From Telopea speciosissima (lineage: Eukaryota; Streptophyta; Magnoliopsida; Proteales; Proteaceae): 64,000 nt of DNA. Of this stretch, positions 46,701 through 58,300 are shown in pieces; position 1 is the first letter of the stretch, and every line of letters starts with the position of its first letter. Both the position numbers and the translations under genes were made by a program. Where the stretch lies: positions 58,026,593 through 58,090,592 of the forward strand of contig NC_057923.1 of the NCBI RefSeq assembly GCF_018873765.1, read 5' to 3'. The notes under the pieces were generated by a model. That model was not told the DNA's origin. It worked only from the letters and a program-made list of their open reading frames with translations, and did no database searches.

Positions 46701-47125
46701 CCATCCAATTAAATCTAGAGAGAGAAAGAGATTCCAAACTAGCTTTTCTCTCAAACTTGCAAAGTTCAAAATAGGCTGGAAAATGATGTTACCCGCAAAT
46801 AGTTCCCAATATAGATCTCGAAAAGTGGGGAATCGCTAAATCAAGCATTCAAACTTGTCTAAAGCACGGATCTCGACTGTACATCAGAATATAAGGGTTT
46901 TACACTAAGAAGAGTATGATAATCAGACATAGATAGACTGAAAGAAAGACGGGATCTCAACAAGAAGAAGAACTTACTAACAAGAAGAGTCCTTGAAAGT
47001 GTCCAATTCTGTGCGCGACCAACGATCGAGAATGGCAGCCAATGCGTAGGGATAAAGGAATGAAGAAGAGAAACAGTGGCGATTCCTCCAATGGTAGACA
47101 GATCCTCGGCACTGAAACTCTCCAT
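37704..47125 (-). CDS. Uncharacterised His-rich multi-pass membrane protein
   Basis: Three exons, 46978-47125, 38769-39096 and 37704-37914, join in phase (CTTGTTA|GTAAG ... GGCAG|CTGCATTT; TTTTCAG|GTCTG ... TTGCAG|CACCATAAC) to 228 residues. I know this as a conserved but functionally unnamed plant protein. It starts MESFSAEDLSTIGGIATVS and has about six hydrophobic segments. Two His/Asp-rich loops stand out: GKGGHSHAHNHP after the third segment and FHHHDHDGDGDSFGHQSH at the C-terminus. A conserved HSFIPTHWLPF near residue 21 and the LVPALSPCATTLP segment are reminiscent of nickel/cobalt (NicO/UreH-like) or other metal transporters, but I see no diagnostic motif, so metal transport is a guess. 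The start codon at 47125 is the ATG after TTTGGAA. The first intron is 7881 bp and repeat-rich. Confidence 0.85.
41103..41206. repeat. Tandem duplication, 52-bp unit
   Basis: CATCAAGGAAATAGAAC starts each unit at 41103 and 41155; the copies differ at only a few positions. A shorter, diverged third piece (AACCAAAACAGAAACC region) follows. The tract is non-coding. Confidence 0.7.
43220..44150. repeat. Diverged TTTCGG/GAAACC repeat with an internal 219-bp duplication
   Basis: The region is full of GAAACC, TCGAAA and AAATTTT words and its two edges are roughly inverted (GTTCGAAGTTTTGGTTTC near 43238 against GAAATTTTGGTTCTAGG near 44130). Inside, a block starting near 43545 (ATTAGAAACCATTTCA) is repeated 219 bases later near 43764 with few changes. 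It looks like an old non-autonomous element with an internal tandem duplication. No coding potential was seen. Confidence 0.5.
44166..44290. repeat. Tandem duplication, 65-bp unit
   Basis: TTACAT(G/T)TCCTCCTTG starts units at 44166 and 44231, each running through CAATCCAAAAGTTAAACAAG. The copies are about 88% alike and non-coding. Confidence 0.7.
45640..45880. mobile_element. RTE-type LINE relic (non-coding remnant), second copy
   Basis: AAGCCTTTTCCCAACTAGTTAGGGTCC followed by CAAGCCAAGTCATTTCCAG is a diverged copy of the repeat at 2270-2420. It is short and unable to code. The family call rests on resemblance to a common plant RTE-derived repeat. Confidence 0.4.
46018..46120 (-). mobile_element. 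tRNA-derived SINE, copy 2
   Basis: On the - strand this shows CTGCCTAGCACAGGGGGTAG (A-box region), GAGGTCTTGGGTTCGAACC (B box, a better match to the tRNA consensus than copy 1) and CCCTCCCCCATAG near its end. The blocks and their order match the SINE at 2525-2645, so both are one family. It sits in the long intron of the membrane protein gene. Confidence 0.6.
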
Positions 47126-49279
47126 TTCCAAATTCTAATCTAAAGAACCGAAGAACAGAGACTCTTTTTAATGAATAGCTAGTTTTCGAAATTTGGTAAA
47201 ACAAGGAAAAGAATGGAATGGTTTACAGAAAAAAGAGGTCCAAAAAGATCTGAAATTTTTCTCAATTTCTTCGTTCACGGGAACTGAAATTATTTCTTAC
47301 ATTACATGGCATTAGGTTTTGTGTCACTGTGTCAGGTGGTCTGGTGGCTCCAAATTTGTGGCGCTTTGATCCACATCATCATCTGTTGGATTTGCGAATT
47401 TTTCAAATGAAAAATAAAAATTTTAAAAAAAATGTAAAATACTTTCCCGAAGAAATTTTTTTTTTAACTTTACAGTACCTGGGTACGGAATTTGTCACAG
47501 ACTTTGTCTGTCCTCATAGATAAAATGTGTTTTACTTGATTGAGTTGATTCGAAGGGCAGATCAAGTAATTTCACATTTACAGTTATTTTTTCCGCTTTT
47601 GGTTTCATTTTTCATTTTTATTTTCATTTTCATTTTGCTCTATTTAAGAAAAAAATCATTACTAAAAACCATTTTGATAAAAAATTAAAATCTATTTGGA
47701 TTCTAATATTTATGTCTTTCACTCTGATTACAACGTATACATATATTGCAAGAGAACGCTAACGGGTCTTGTAACCCCTACACCAACACGATAGCCAATA
47801 TAAATGCACATAGAAACTTGATCTGGGAAAATTTATCACCCCTAGTAGGGGGGGGTGCTGTGCGCATGGTGCGGTGCAGCACCGCCCATGTGTGCACAAT
47901 GGACTTTGATTTGGATGCATTTAACCGGGGGCTGAATGATCTTTTTTATGGAAAATTGAACATCTCGTCATCTCACCATTTTCAACTCTTACACTTCATA
48001 ATTTTATAGAGGGCCGATTCTTAAGACTGAGTTTTCCTCTATCCACAATGAATGGTATTTCATTCACTGCCGGTGTCAGATGGGGTAGGAGAGGACATCG
48101 CGAGGATGCTCTGAAAAAATACTAAAATCCTATCGTAGGATTGTAGGTGAATCGTCCTCTATGATACGGTTAGAAACCCCATCGTAACTACTAATAAAAT
48201 ACACTTTCAATTTAGTTGCAACTGATTTTGATGAAGTGAACTGCTGCGCAAAATTACCAGCCATTGTGAACGCATCAGGGAGTAATTGGCATCAACTGTC
48301 ACTGGATATTTTGCATCAGAGAGAGCGGAAGAAAGTGTTTACGTCTTAATTGCTAATGGATAGAATTGTTTTCCCTTGCAGAGAACAGAACTCACTTTTA
48401 GCAAAATTTAATTAGATTATGGTACATCAAAGCAAGAGTAGTCCACAAAATGGAAGTAATCAAAGAATACAAGAATTTCTTATATGTTAGAATTTAGTAA
48501 CCAACTTATTCATAGTTATCTGGGAAATAAGTTAGTGTAGGTTCCTATTGTTGGAACCAATGAAAAAAAATGTTTGGGGGGAGGGGGAGGGGATTAACAC
48601 TAGGTTTAAGGTGTTAGCATGTGAGCGCAGCAACAAAAACTCGAGTGGTTTGGCAAACTGATCGTCCAGCTCCATCAACATCACGGGTCCATCCGGCACC
48701 ATCAACATCATAGGTCCATATCAACTTCATGAATGAGCCTCAGCTGACCATCAAGGCAATGACAAGGGTTCTACAAAAAATTAGAAATCCCAATGAGTCG
48801 CGAAAAAATGCAAATTCAAGTACCAAACCACTAAATATTAGCTGTCTCTTATAGGGCCATCTTCAGATTCCTCTACTGATTCCATATTTGACTATAAGAA
48901 GCTTTAGTTGAATTTCTGTTCCTTACCAACATATTAAAGACTACTAAACATGCTTCATGTAAAACACAAAAGGTTCTCTCCATCTGCATAAGATTGTACT
49001 TAGGAAAAGTAATTTCGAGCACCAATTTTGTGAGCTGGTCTAGGTAGAGGAGAACAAGAAACAAGATAGAAACCAGAAGGCAGTAATCATAATCCCCAAC
49101 CCCCATGAACAAATGGTACAAGACTAAGGTTTTTCAATAAGCCATCCAAGCAAAGCAAGTGACTTGCTTGACAACATAAATTAAGAACTTCCAAAAACAA
49201 CATAGAGTAGAAAATCAGAGTTGAAAGAGAGAAAGCTGCAAACCTGTATATTACTAGAGACCCATGGGTTTAAGCAGAA

Positions 49280-49312
<33 letters not shown>

Positions 49313-49346
49313 CACCTACGATACTCTTGCAATACTTAGACGTCAG
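47126..49346. other. Intergenic region between the membrane protein and PQ-loop genes
   Basis: No gene recognised. The first few hundred bases should hold the promoter of the - strand membrane protein gene. Near 47848-47890 there is a GC-rich patch (GGTGCTGTGCGC...GGTGCGGTGCAGCACC). A repeated GGTCCAT..CACCATCAACATCA phrase occurs near 48670-48730. A 27-base (GA)n tract lies at 49285-49312 just past the end of the PQ-loop coding sequence. Confidence 0.45.
49285..49312. repeat. (GA)n microsatellite
   Basis: Uninterrupted GA repeats lie 35 bases past the PQ-loop stop codon, probably in the 3'UTR of that gene (read as TC on its strand). Confidence 0.85.
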
Positions 49347-52300
49347 CTAAGCCTCACTGAGTTCTCCTTGCCTACTCTTGAGGGTGCTGGGTTTCCGGTA
49401 ATGAAAATAGATGAACTGAAGAAGTATCTTAATAACATGTCAAGATTCTATTTTCTACAAGTTCATAATAATTTCTCTGAGGTTAATAAAATGGTACTTC
49501 AAATTCAAGAAGAGCAATAAAATTCCAGCAACAATCCTAACAGGAATCAGAATCTTGTAATAGACTAAAGTTATTTCTTCAAAAACTAATTTTCAATCAT
49601 AATAATAAACCTTCAAGAAGAACAAGGAACACTTTCCTAACAATAACTAAGTCTAAAAGTTAATTAGGAAATACAGACACAAAACAAGAATTTATGCACT
49701 ACATGGAAGGACAAAAAAGATCTGTAAAAAGATATGACAATTGTTCAATAGAAGTTTCTCCACAATCAGTAGGCACCAAGGAGAAACTGGCTTCCACCAC
49801 AGGACCTATTTACTAATAATAATAAAGGGAAAGGAGTTCATCGATTGAAGTATTTCAGTATGAGGTACAACAGGGAATGTCGTCTAATACCCTGCTCCTT
49901 TTGTAGACAGGCATTCAGCCCCCACCCCCACCCCCCACACCCCCCCCCCCCCAAAAAAAAAAAAAACAAAAATTAGATCATTTTGGCATGATATATAAAG
50001 AAAAAGGATACAAAAAAATCCAGAAGCACACATCCTGCAGCATCCACCAGCCACGGCATATTCGGTCTGATTTTCGACCATCTCAAGCTGCTCACAAGTA
50101 TGCTACATAACAGTTGAATAAAAAAAATTAACATTATCATATATTTAAGCCTTAAGAACTAGAATCAAACTAATCTAAGACCCATAAACCCAAAAAGTGA
50201 ACCAACATTTCCTCACCAAGATATTTTGTATTACTAACAGAGAGACCAATCAAATGATACTAAAAACATAAGCATGAGGTCACAATTCCATAATATCTAC
50301 CAAGCAATAGGCATCAACAAACAAGAACATTATGATAAAACAGTCACCTTGCCACATATGTTGCATTTCCAAGTAAAGCAAAGACGAACATTAATGGATT
50401 CAGCCCCTACACATAATAGAACAATGGAGATTAGACATGCGCCATATGGTCAAGCTCTTAGGATCCCATTCTACCCAAATACCTAAAGGAGCATTTCAAG
50501 TAACCATGAGTGAAATTTGATGTTTATTGAGGCTAAGAAATGATGCACGGACCTAAACAAGTGTGGGATTTCACATTAATACCAAGGGTGACATTTTAAT
50601 TTGGGAAAAGGATGCAGCAAAGACATATAGATCATAGTTGTCACGGCGTCACGGCGATCCAAGTCGGTCAAGGGGTGTCATGTCGATATATCGACATGTC
50701 GCCCGCCATGGCATTGCCATGGCGAGCATGTCAACCATGTTTTATTTTTTATTTTCTCTATTTTTAATGTCATTTAGTATGATATAATATATATCCTATA
50801 ACATCAAAAATCAACATGAAAGTGTACTACTGTTAAAGATATACCAGAATACCAACCGTAGGGGCATTCTGGTCTTTTTCTGTTTTATTTTTCTGTTTAT
50901 TATATTTTATGTAATCCTAGATTCCTAGTCATATCTCGGCTAGGACTAGGGCTTTTCTTTTTTATTGTTTTTCCCTCAGCCTAGTTCTATTTTTGGGATT
51001 CCTAGTTGTATTAGGAATTCCTAATAGGATTAGGACTGAGGCAGCATTCATTCCTATTTGTACATTGATTTAGTGTTATTCAATTAATATAAATAAAGGG
51101 CCTGGGTGATCTATTTCGATCACTCAAGCATTCTCTCAGTTTTCTCTTCTAATATGGTATCAGAGCAGATATTTTCAATCTAGCCTGGTTCCTAACCCCC
51201 TTCCTTCCTTCCATTGTTCTCTTCTTAACCTTTTTTCACTCGATCTCCTGATCCTTCTCCTACCACTCGATCTTCTTCACTTTTTTTCTGTTTTTCTTCC
51301 TCAGTTAGGGCAGATCTAATGAGGTGATCTGTAAGATAGATGCTGTCCTAATCTTTTCACCTCAACAATTGATGATTTAACAGGTTTTTTGGTTCGATAG
51401 CTGCTGCCCACATCTCTGCAATTTTTTTGGAGTTCTCCCTATTGAAGATCAGTCTTCCCTTGACAATTGAAGCTGCTTTTCTTCTTGAGATCCACCTCTG
51501 CAGGTTTTTTGGACAGGTGCTGTCTCGATTTTTTTTCTTCCCCAGCATTGCAGGCTCTCACCATATCAAGTTACTTTAGGGTTTTGCTGAAAAACCCTAC
51601 CAATCTTCGATCTGGTTTCTCTCTGTTCTCTGTGTGGGCTATTTTTTTTGAGGATCTTCATCAACTTTTAGTGCTGATTCTGCAGACTTCTATCACTGCT
51701 TTGAAGACCCCTAACTCCCAATCGATTTTCCCTTCTAGGGTTTTCCTCTAAAACCTTGCTTATCGATTCTGGAGTTAGGGCTGCTTGTTTCTGCCTTCTA
51801 ATCCCTGTAGTTTGCTGCCAACTATCAAGTTTTATTTCAGTTTTGCAGCCACTATTTTTTTCTAAATTATGGGAGACTCAGAAGTGACCACAGCCAACTC
51901 TGGAGGTGATTCTCAGCCGCGGACAGAATTCCTCCCCTATGCTACTTCTATTAAACTTGATGGAACAAATTATCTTATATGGGCCAGGTCTCTCTCCTTG
52001 ACTGTGGCTGGTAGGGGACTCAGTGGGCATCTTAATGGTACATCCAAACAGCCTACTGAAGAGGGCACTGCCAAGACCCGATGGGCTGCCAATGATGCTA
52101 TGGTTATGTCTTTTATCTTGAACTCCATGCCACAAGATCTTTCCAGCCAGTATCTTCTTCATGACACAGCTGCACAAATATGGGCTGCTGCTAAGGGCAC
52201 TTATGGCCAATTGGGGAATGATGCACAGGTGTATGACATTCGCAAGACACTCCATTCTACTACCCAAAAGGAGCTGTCCGTGACTAAGTACTATGCTGTC

Positions 52301-55300
52301 CTCAAAGGTTTGTGGCAACAATTAGATCACTATGCCCCCTTTCAGCCCACTACAGCTGCTGATGTTACTGCTTATTCAGCCTACGTGGATAAGTTTCGTG
52401 TTTATGACTTCCTGGCTGGTCTTAATTCTGATTATGATCCCATACGTGTGCAAGTCCTTGGTAGGGTGCCTTTCCCTACATTGGAGCAAGCCTTCTCTTA
52501 TGTTCTCAATGAAGAAACACGTCGAGCTGCAATGATGTTGGGTACCTCTGTTGAAAGATCAGCCCTACAGGCTGCTGGTTCTAAAGGCACTTCATCTGAC
52601 TCTACTGCCACTGCCACTGCTACTGCTGCTGCCCCTCCAAAGGAGCCTGTCAAGTGTGAACATTGCCATAAACTATATCACACTAAGGCTCAGTGCTGGA
52701 AATTACATGGAAAGCCGGCTGATTTTGAGGCTAAACGTGGCCGTGATAAACCTAAAAACAAAGCCAATCACACTGAAAGTGTAGCTCCGGCACCCACTGC
52801 TGACAATAGTTTCTCCCAGGAGGAGTTCCAGGCTCTCCGGCGTATGTTACAGTCTTCCACTACATCTGTTCCTGCCGGCTACTCCACACCATCAGGTTCC
52901 CACTTTGCCCGCTCAGGTATTCCTTTTGTTGGTCACTATGCATCGGTTGTCTCCGCTCCTTGGATTATAGACTCCGGTGCCACTGATCACATAACAGGTT
53001 CTTCTAACCTTTTTCATCAATATTCCCCTTCTTCTGGCAAAGATAAAGTTCGGGTGGCTGATGGTTCCCTCTCCTTTGTTTCCGGCAAGGGGTCCATTAG
53101 CTGCTCCCCTTCACTTACTCTATCCTCTATTTTGCACATTCCAAAATTTACTACTAATCTTCTCTCTATTAGTAGTATTACCAAGAACTTGAATTGCAAA
53201 GTGACTTTTTTCCTACTCATTGTGTCTTTCAAGAACTGGACTCGGGGAGGACGATTGGATCGGGTAGGCTGCATGGTGGATTGTATCTCCTTGATGATGG
53301 ACCACAACAAGCTTTACCATCTCAATTTTGTCGGGCGATGAAAGAAATAACTGATTAGCCCTTCTACTGTAGGCATTATATTTTTTTTGCTTCCGAAAAA
53401 GAATTAAGAAAGACTCATGGTAACAATTCGAGCCGATGAAATTAGTAATATTATTCGTGAACGTATTGAGCAATATAGTAGAGAAGTAAAGATTGTGAAT
53501 ACTAGCCATCTTCTTTTTCTTCTGAATTGCACCAATGGCATTCTAGGTTAGGACACCCCTCCTTGGGCACTTTATCTCTTTTGTTTCCCACTTTGTTTAA
53601 AGATTGTAATAAGGAAGAATTTTTTTGTGAGCCTTGTGTCTTGGCCAAACAGACACGTTCCATTTATCCTATATCTAATAAACGCAGTTCTTCCCTATTT
53701 CACTTAGTTCATACTGATGTGTGGGGACCTAGTCGCAAGGCCTCTATTCATGGCCAACGATGGTTTGTTACATTTATTGACTGTCATTCCCATTTCACCT
53801 GGGTATACCTCATGCATAACAAGAGTGAAGTCTTCTCCTATTTTCAGCATTTCCATAAAATGATCCAAACCCAGTTTAATGCCTCTCTAAAAATTTTGAG
53901 AAGCGATAATGGGACAGAATATATGGAAGGTCCGTTCCAAAGATACCTTTCTGCCCATGGCATCTTACACCAAACCAGTTGGGTTGATACCCCAGCCCAA
54001 AATGGTGTGGCTGAAAGGAAAAATCGCCATCTCTTGGAAGTGGCTCGGGCCTTAATGTTTGCCCGTAATGTTCCCTCCTTTTATTGGGGAGATGCTATCC
54101 TTACTGCAACCTATTTGATTAATAGGTTGCCGACTCGGGTTCTTGCTTCCAAGTCCCCTATTGAGCTTTTACATGGCTCTTCCTTTTATATTGTTCGCCC
54201 TAAGGTGTTTGGGTGTGTCTGTTATGCTAGGGATACTAGATCTCCTGGCAAACTAGAGCCCGTAGTCTCCACTGCATATTTTTATGTTACTCTGCCACTC
54301 AAAAAGGGTACAAGTGTTATTATCCTCCTGCCCGCCGTACCATGGTCAGTATGGATGTTATCTTTCACGAAACTCTCTCGTATTATTCGTCCCCACCTCT
54401 TCAGGGGGAGAGTTCTAGTGAAGATGTGTTGACGGTAGACCCCCCTCTTAGGCATGTTTATGAGGAGTCTACTCCTGCTGTCCCTGCTATTCCTAGTATG
54501 CCTACCCCTACCCTTCCACCCATGTCAAGGGGAGCTATTCCTACACAGGGGGAGGTTCCCCATTCCCCTTCAGGGGGAGATGGTCTTGAACAAGGGGAGG
54601 TTTCCACAATTCCTGCTCAAGGGGAGGTCACCCCAGTCCAAAGAACCATTGGTGAATTTCAGCAAAGGACTGATGCGACAAATTTGAAGGTTTTTTCAAG
54701 GAATAAGACCAGAACTAGGGAGCTTCAATCCACTGTGACACCTGTTCCCGTCCAATTGCCAACTCCGGCTCCTGAACCTACTTCTCCACTTGGTAATACT
54801 TCTTATTTGGATCTCCCCATTGCTGTTCGCAAAGGTGTGAGAACTTGTACTCAACATCCTTTATCTCATGTTGTTTCTTATGAATCTTTGTCTCCATCCT
54901 TTCGTGCATTTGTTTCCTCGCTTTCTTCTGTTCGTATTCCTCAAAATTGGCAGGAAGCCATTACAAATGGAAAGTGGAAGGCAGCTATGATGGAAGAAAT
55001 GGACGCCTTGAAAAAAAATAAAACATGGGAGCTTGTGACTCTTCCACCAGGGAAGCGAACTGTTAGATGCAAGTGGGTGTTTGTAGTGAAGCAGAAGGTG
55101 GATGAAACTGTGGATAGGTATAAGGCACGCCTCGTGGCCAAAGAATTTACTCAGACATATGGGATAGACTACCAGGAGACCTTTGCTCCTGTCGCTAAGC
55201 TGAATACTGTCCGAGTACTATTGTCTTGTGCAGTTAACCTTGGATGGGACTTACAACAGCTTGATGTGAAGAATGTCTTCCTTAATGGGGAACTCGATGA

Positions 55301-58300
55301 AGAGGTTTACATGGACATTCCACCAGGTTTTTCTTCTGACAGCAATCGAGGAAAGGTATACAGATTGAAACGTGCTCTCTATGGGTTGAAACAATCTCCT
55401 CGAGCATGGTTTGGCGGGTTGAAACAATCTCCTCGAGCATGGTTTGGCGGGTTTCACAAAGCAATGGTTTCTGTAGGTTACAAGCAGAGTAATGCAGATC
55501 ACACTCTCTTTATCAAGAGAGTAGGCGAAAAACTCACTATCTTGATAGTCTACATTGATGATATTGTGGTCACTGGCAATGATGGTGTTGAGATCAGGAA
55601 GTTGAAGACATTTCTTGGTCAAGAGTTTGAAATTAAGGATCTAGGAAAATTAAGGCATTTTCTTGGGATGGAAGTTGCCAGATCTTCAAAAGGCATCTTT
55701 CTTTCCCAACGAAAATATGTCCTAGACCTACTGACTGAAACTGGTTTGTTAGGATGCAGTCCTTCAGATACTCCTATGGATGCAAATGTTCGTCTCAAGG
55801 AAAAGGAGGGTGATCCAATTGATAAAGGTCGATATCAAAGACTAGTGGGAAAGTTGATTTATCTCTCTCATACTCGTCCCGATATTGCTATTGCTGTTAG
55901 TCTTGTCAGTCAGTTTATGCATGATCCCTACACTTCACACATGGAGGCTGTTCTTAGGATTCTTCACTACTTGAAGTCCGCTCCTGGAAAAGGAATTCTC
56001 TTAGCTCCACATGGTCACCTACGCATTGAGGCGTATACTGATGCTGATTGGGCAAGATCCCTGGATCGGAAGTCTATTTCTGGTTACTGTTCTTTTGTGG
56101 GTGGTAATCTTGTCACCTGGCGTAGCAAGAAGCAAAATGTGGTGGCCCGTTCTAGTGCTGAGGCAGAGTTTCGTGCTATGGCACAAGGTATTTGTGAGCT
56201 ACTTTGGTTAAAAGGTTTGCTACAAGATCTTAGCGTTGCTATTCGCCTTCCTATAATGTTATATTGCGATAACAAGGCTGCCATTAGCATTGCACATAAT
56301 CCGGTACAGCATGATCGCACGAAGCATGTTGAGGTGGATCGGCATTTTATCGAGGAAAAGTTAGAGGAAGGCCTTATTTGTGTTCCTTATGTGAAGTCTA
56401 CTGATCAGCTTGCTGATATGTTCACCAAGGGACTGCCTGGACGGGTCTTTCATCCTAGCCTAGTCAAGTTGGGCGTGCTTGATATCTTTGCTCCAACTTG
56501 GGGGGGAGTGTTAAAGATATACCAGAATACCAACCGTAGGGGTATTCTGGTCTTTTTCTGTTTATTATATTTTATGTAATCCTAGATTCCTAGTCATATC
56601 TCGGCTAGGACTAGTAGGGCTTTTCTTTTTTATTGTTTTTCCCTCAGCCTAGTTCTATTTTTTGGATTCCTAGTTGTATTAGGAATTCCTAATAGGATTA
56701 GGACTGAGGCAGCATTCATTCCTATTTGTACTTTGATTTAGTGTTATTCAATTAATATAAATAAAGGGCCTGGGTGATCTATTTCGATCACTCAAGCATT
56801 CTCTTAGTTTTCTCTTCTAATAACTACTAATTCACTATGGTTTAATTCATGAAAGTGTAATATCTATTAGTGTATATGAAAGTATGAAAACATAAATTAG
56901 CCTATCAAATAATTGAAAGCAATAGTCTTGACTGTGTGCAGGACAAGAAGAAGAAAAAAAAATACACCTTCTCTGTCTATGTGGAACTGTGGAAGCATGC
57001 AACTGCAAGGCAAGAAGTAGAAACAAAAAACCGAGAGGTTGTGTGCAAGCCTGCAAGGCTGCAATTGCAAGGCAACAAGAAGAAAAAAGGAAGAAAAAAA
57101 AAACTGAGAGGTCTGCGACTGTAAGCAAGCCTGCAACTGCAAGGCAAGAAGAAGAAAAAAGAAAAAAAAACCGAGAGTACTATGGTCTATGGCTGTAACT
57201 GGAATAAATCCCTCCCCTCTGTCTCTTGACTATCTCCCTGTGACTGTAGTCACTGTACAAGCAGTTGCGTAGAAGGAAAAAAAAAAAAAAACCGAGAGGC
57301 CCCCGTCTCTCTCGACTATCTCCCTGTCTCTGTGACTGTACAAGCAGTTGCGAAGAAGAAAAGAGAAAAAAAAAAAAAAAAAAAAAAAAACCGAGAGGAC
57401 TACTAAGTACTAACTGAAATAAATCCCCCCCTTCTGTCTCTTGACTCTCTCCCTGTCTCTGTGTGTAACTGCGTATGTGTGGCTGTGCAAGGCAAGAAGA
57501 CACAAAAAAAAAAAAAAAAAAAACGATACTAATAGTGCTGGCTGTAATCACTAATCATTACCGGAGGCTGGGAGGAGATTAGGAGAAGAACTGAAGAAGA
57601 AGAAGAGGACTGCCTGGGAGGAGAAGAACTGAACTCAAAGATCGAGTTGCCGGAGGACTGGGAGGAGGAAGAAGAACCAAAATTAAAAAAATAATAATAA
57701 AAAATTACTTACCTGGAGTCCTGGAGGTTGCCGGAGGTGGTTGCAACTTCGAACTTCGAAGGAGTGAAGACCTATGTCGCCGAGAATTGCAGGAAGCCTG
57801 GCCGGAATCTCGACCTCTTCTCACGAACTGTTCCTCTGTCTCGAGTCTCGACTCTCTCCTCTCGACTCTCGTCTCGAACAATTTTGGCATTGCGATTTCT
57901 ATTTCCCCCCCCAATTAGGGTAATTAGGGTAATATGTTTGATGTTTTTAATTTTTTTATGTTAATGTGTATTGTAGGTGTATATTTTTAAGTTACACCTC
58001 CAATAGACATTAACGAAAAAGCATCTAAGCTATTAAATGGTTTTTTTTTTTTTTAAATTTAAGTCTAACTTTACATTCAAATGTACAAATATCGACCGAC
58101 ATGCCCATATATCGTGGTATGGCGTCCATGGCGACGCCATGGACGTCATATCGGACGATATTTTTACATTCACCATGGCGTACTTCGATATGTGCCTTTC
58201 CCCAGAGCCATGGCGACGCCATGACAACTATGATATAGATAGAGAAGGCAGGTTGGGACCCTTGATTTATGCCACATGGCATGCCAATTGAGCAAATTGG

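Larger units (their letters stand above)
39097..46977. other. Repeat-rich first intron of the membrane protein gene
   Basis: This 7.9-kb intron separates codon 50 from the rest of the protein. It contains a (TC)n tract near 39352, a short perfect inverted repeat TGACCAAGGCC/GGCCTTGGTCA at 40880-40911, a tandem duplication at 41103, poly-C at 41458-41480, a diverged repeat at 43220-44150, a tandem pair at 44166, an RTE-like relic at 45640-45880 and a SINE at 46018. I found no exon or separate gene in it. The 138-residue frame at 40052-40468 (- strand) matches nothing. Confidence 0.6.
50633..58232. mobile_element. Non-autonomous DNA transposon (8-bp duplication) split by a copia element
   Basis: The ends are inverted: CATAGTTGTCACGGCGTC at 50633 and, reverse complemented from 58232, CATAGTTGTCATGGCGTC. 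A perfect 8-bp target duplication ATATAGAT flanks it (50625-50632 and 58233-58240), the length made by hAT-type transposases. Subterminal DNA on both sides is rich in GCCATGG, TCGATA and GGCGAC palindromes. Without the copia insertion the element is about 1.6 kb. It has no transposase; the right half (56850-57550) is A-rich with repeated GCAACTGCAAGGCAAGAAG and CCGAGAG words. It lies in an intron of the PQ-loop gene. The hAT call rests on duplication length, since the terminal bases are not the classic CAGGG/CAGTG. Confidence 0.82.

Noticed and set aside
57180-57551. 123-residue Phe/Ser-rich frame on the - strand
   Set aside because: It arises from poly-A and CT-rich low-complexity DNA inside the DNA transposon.
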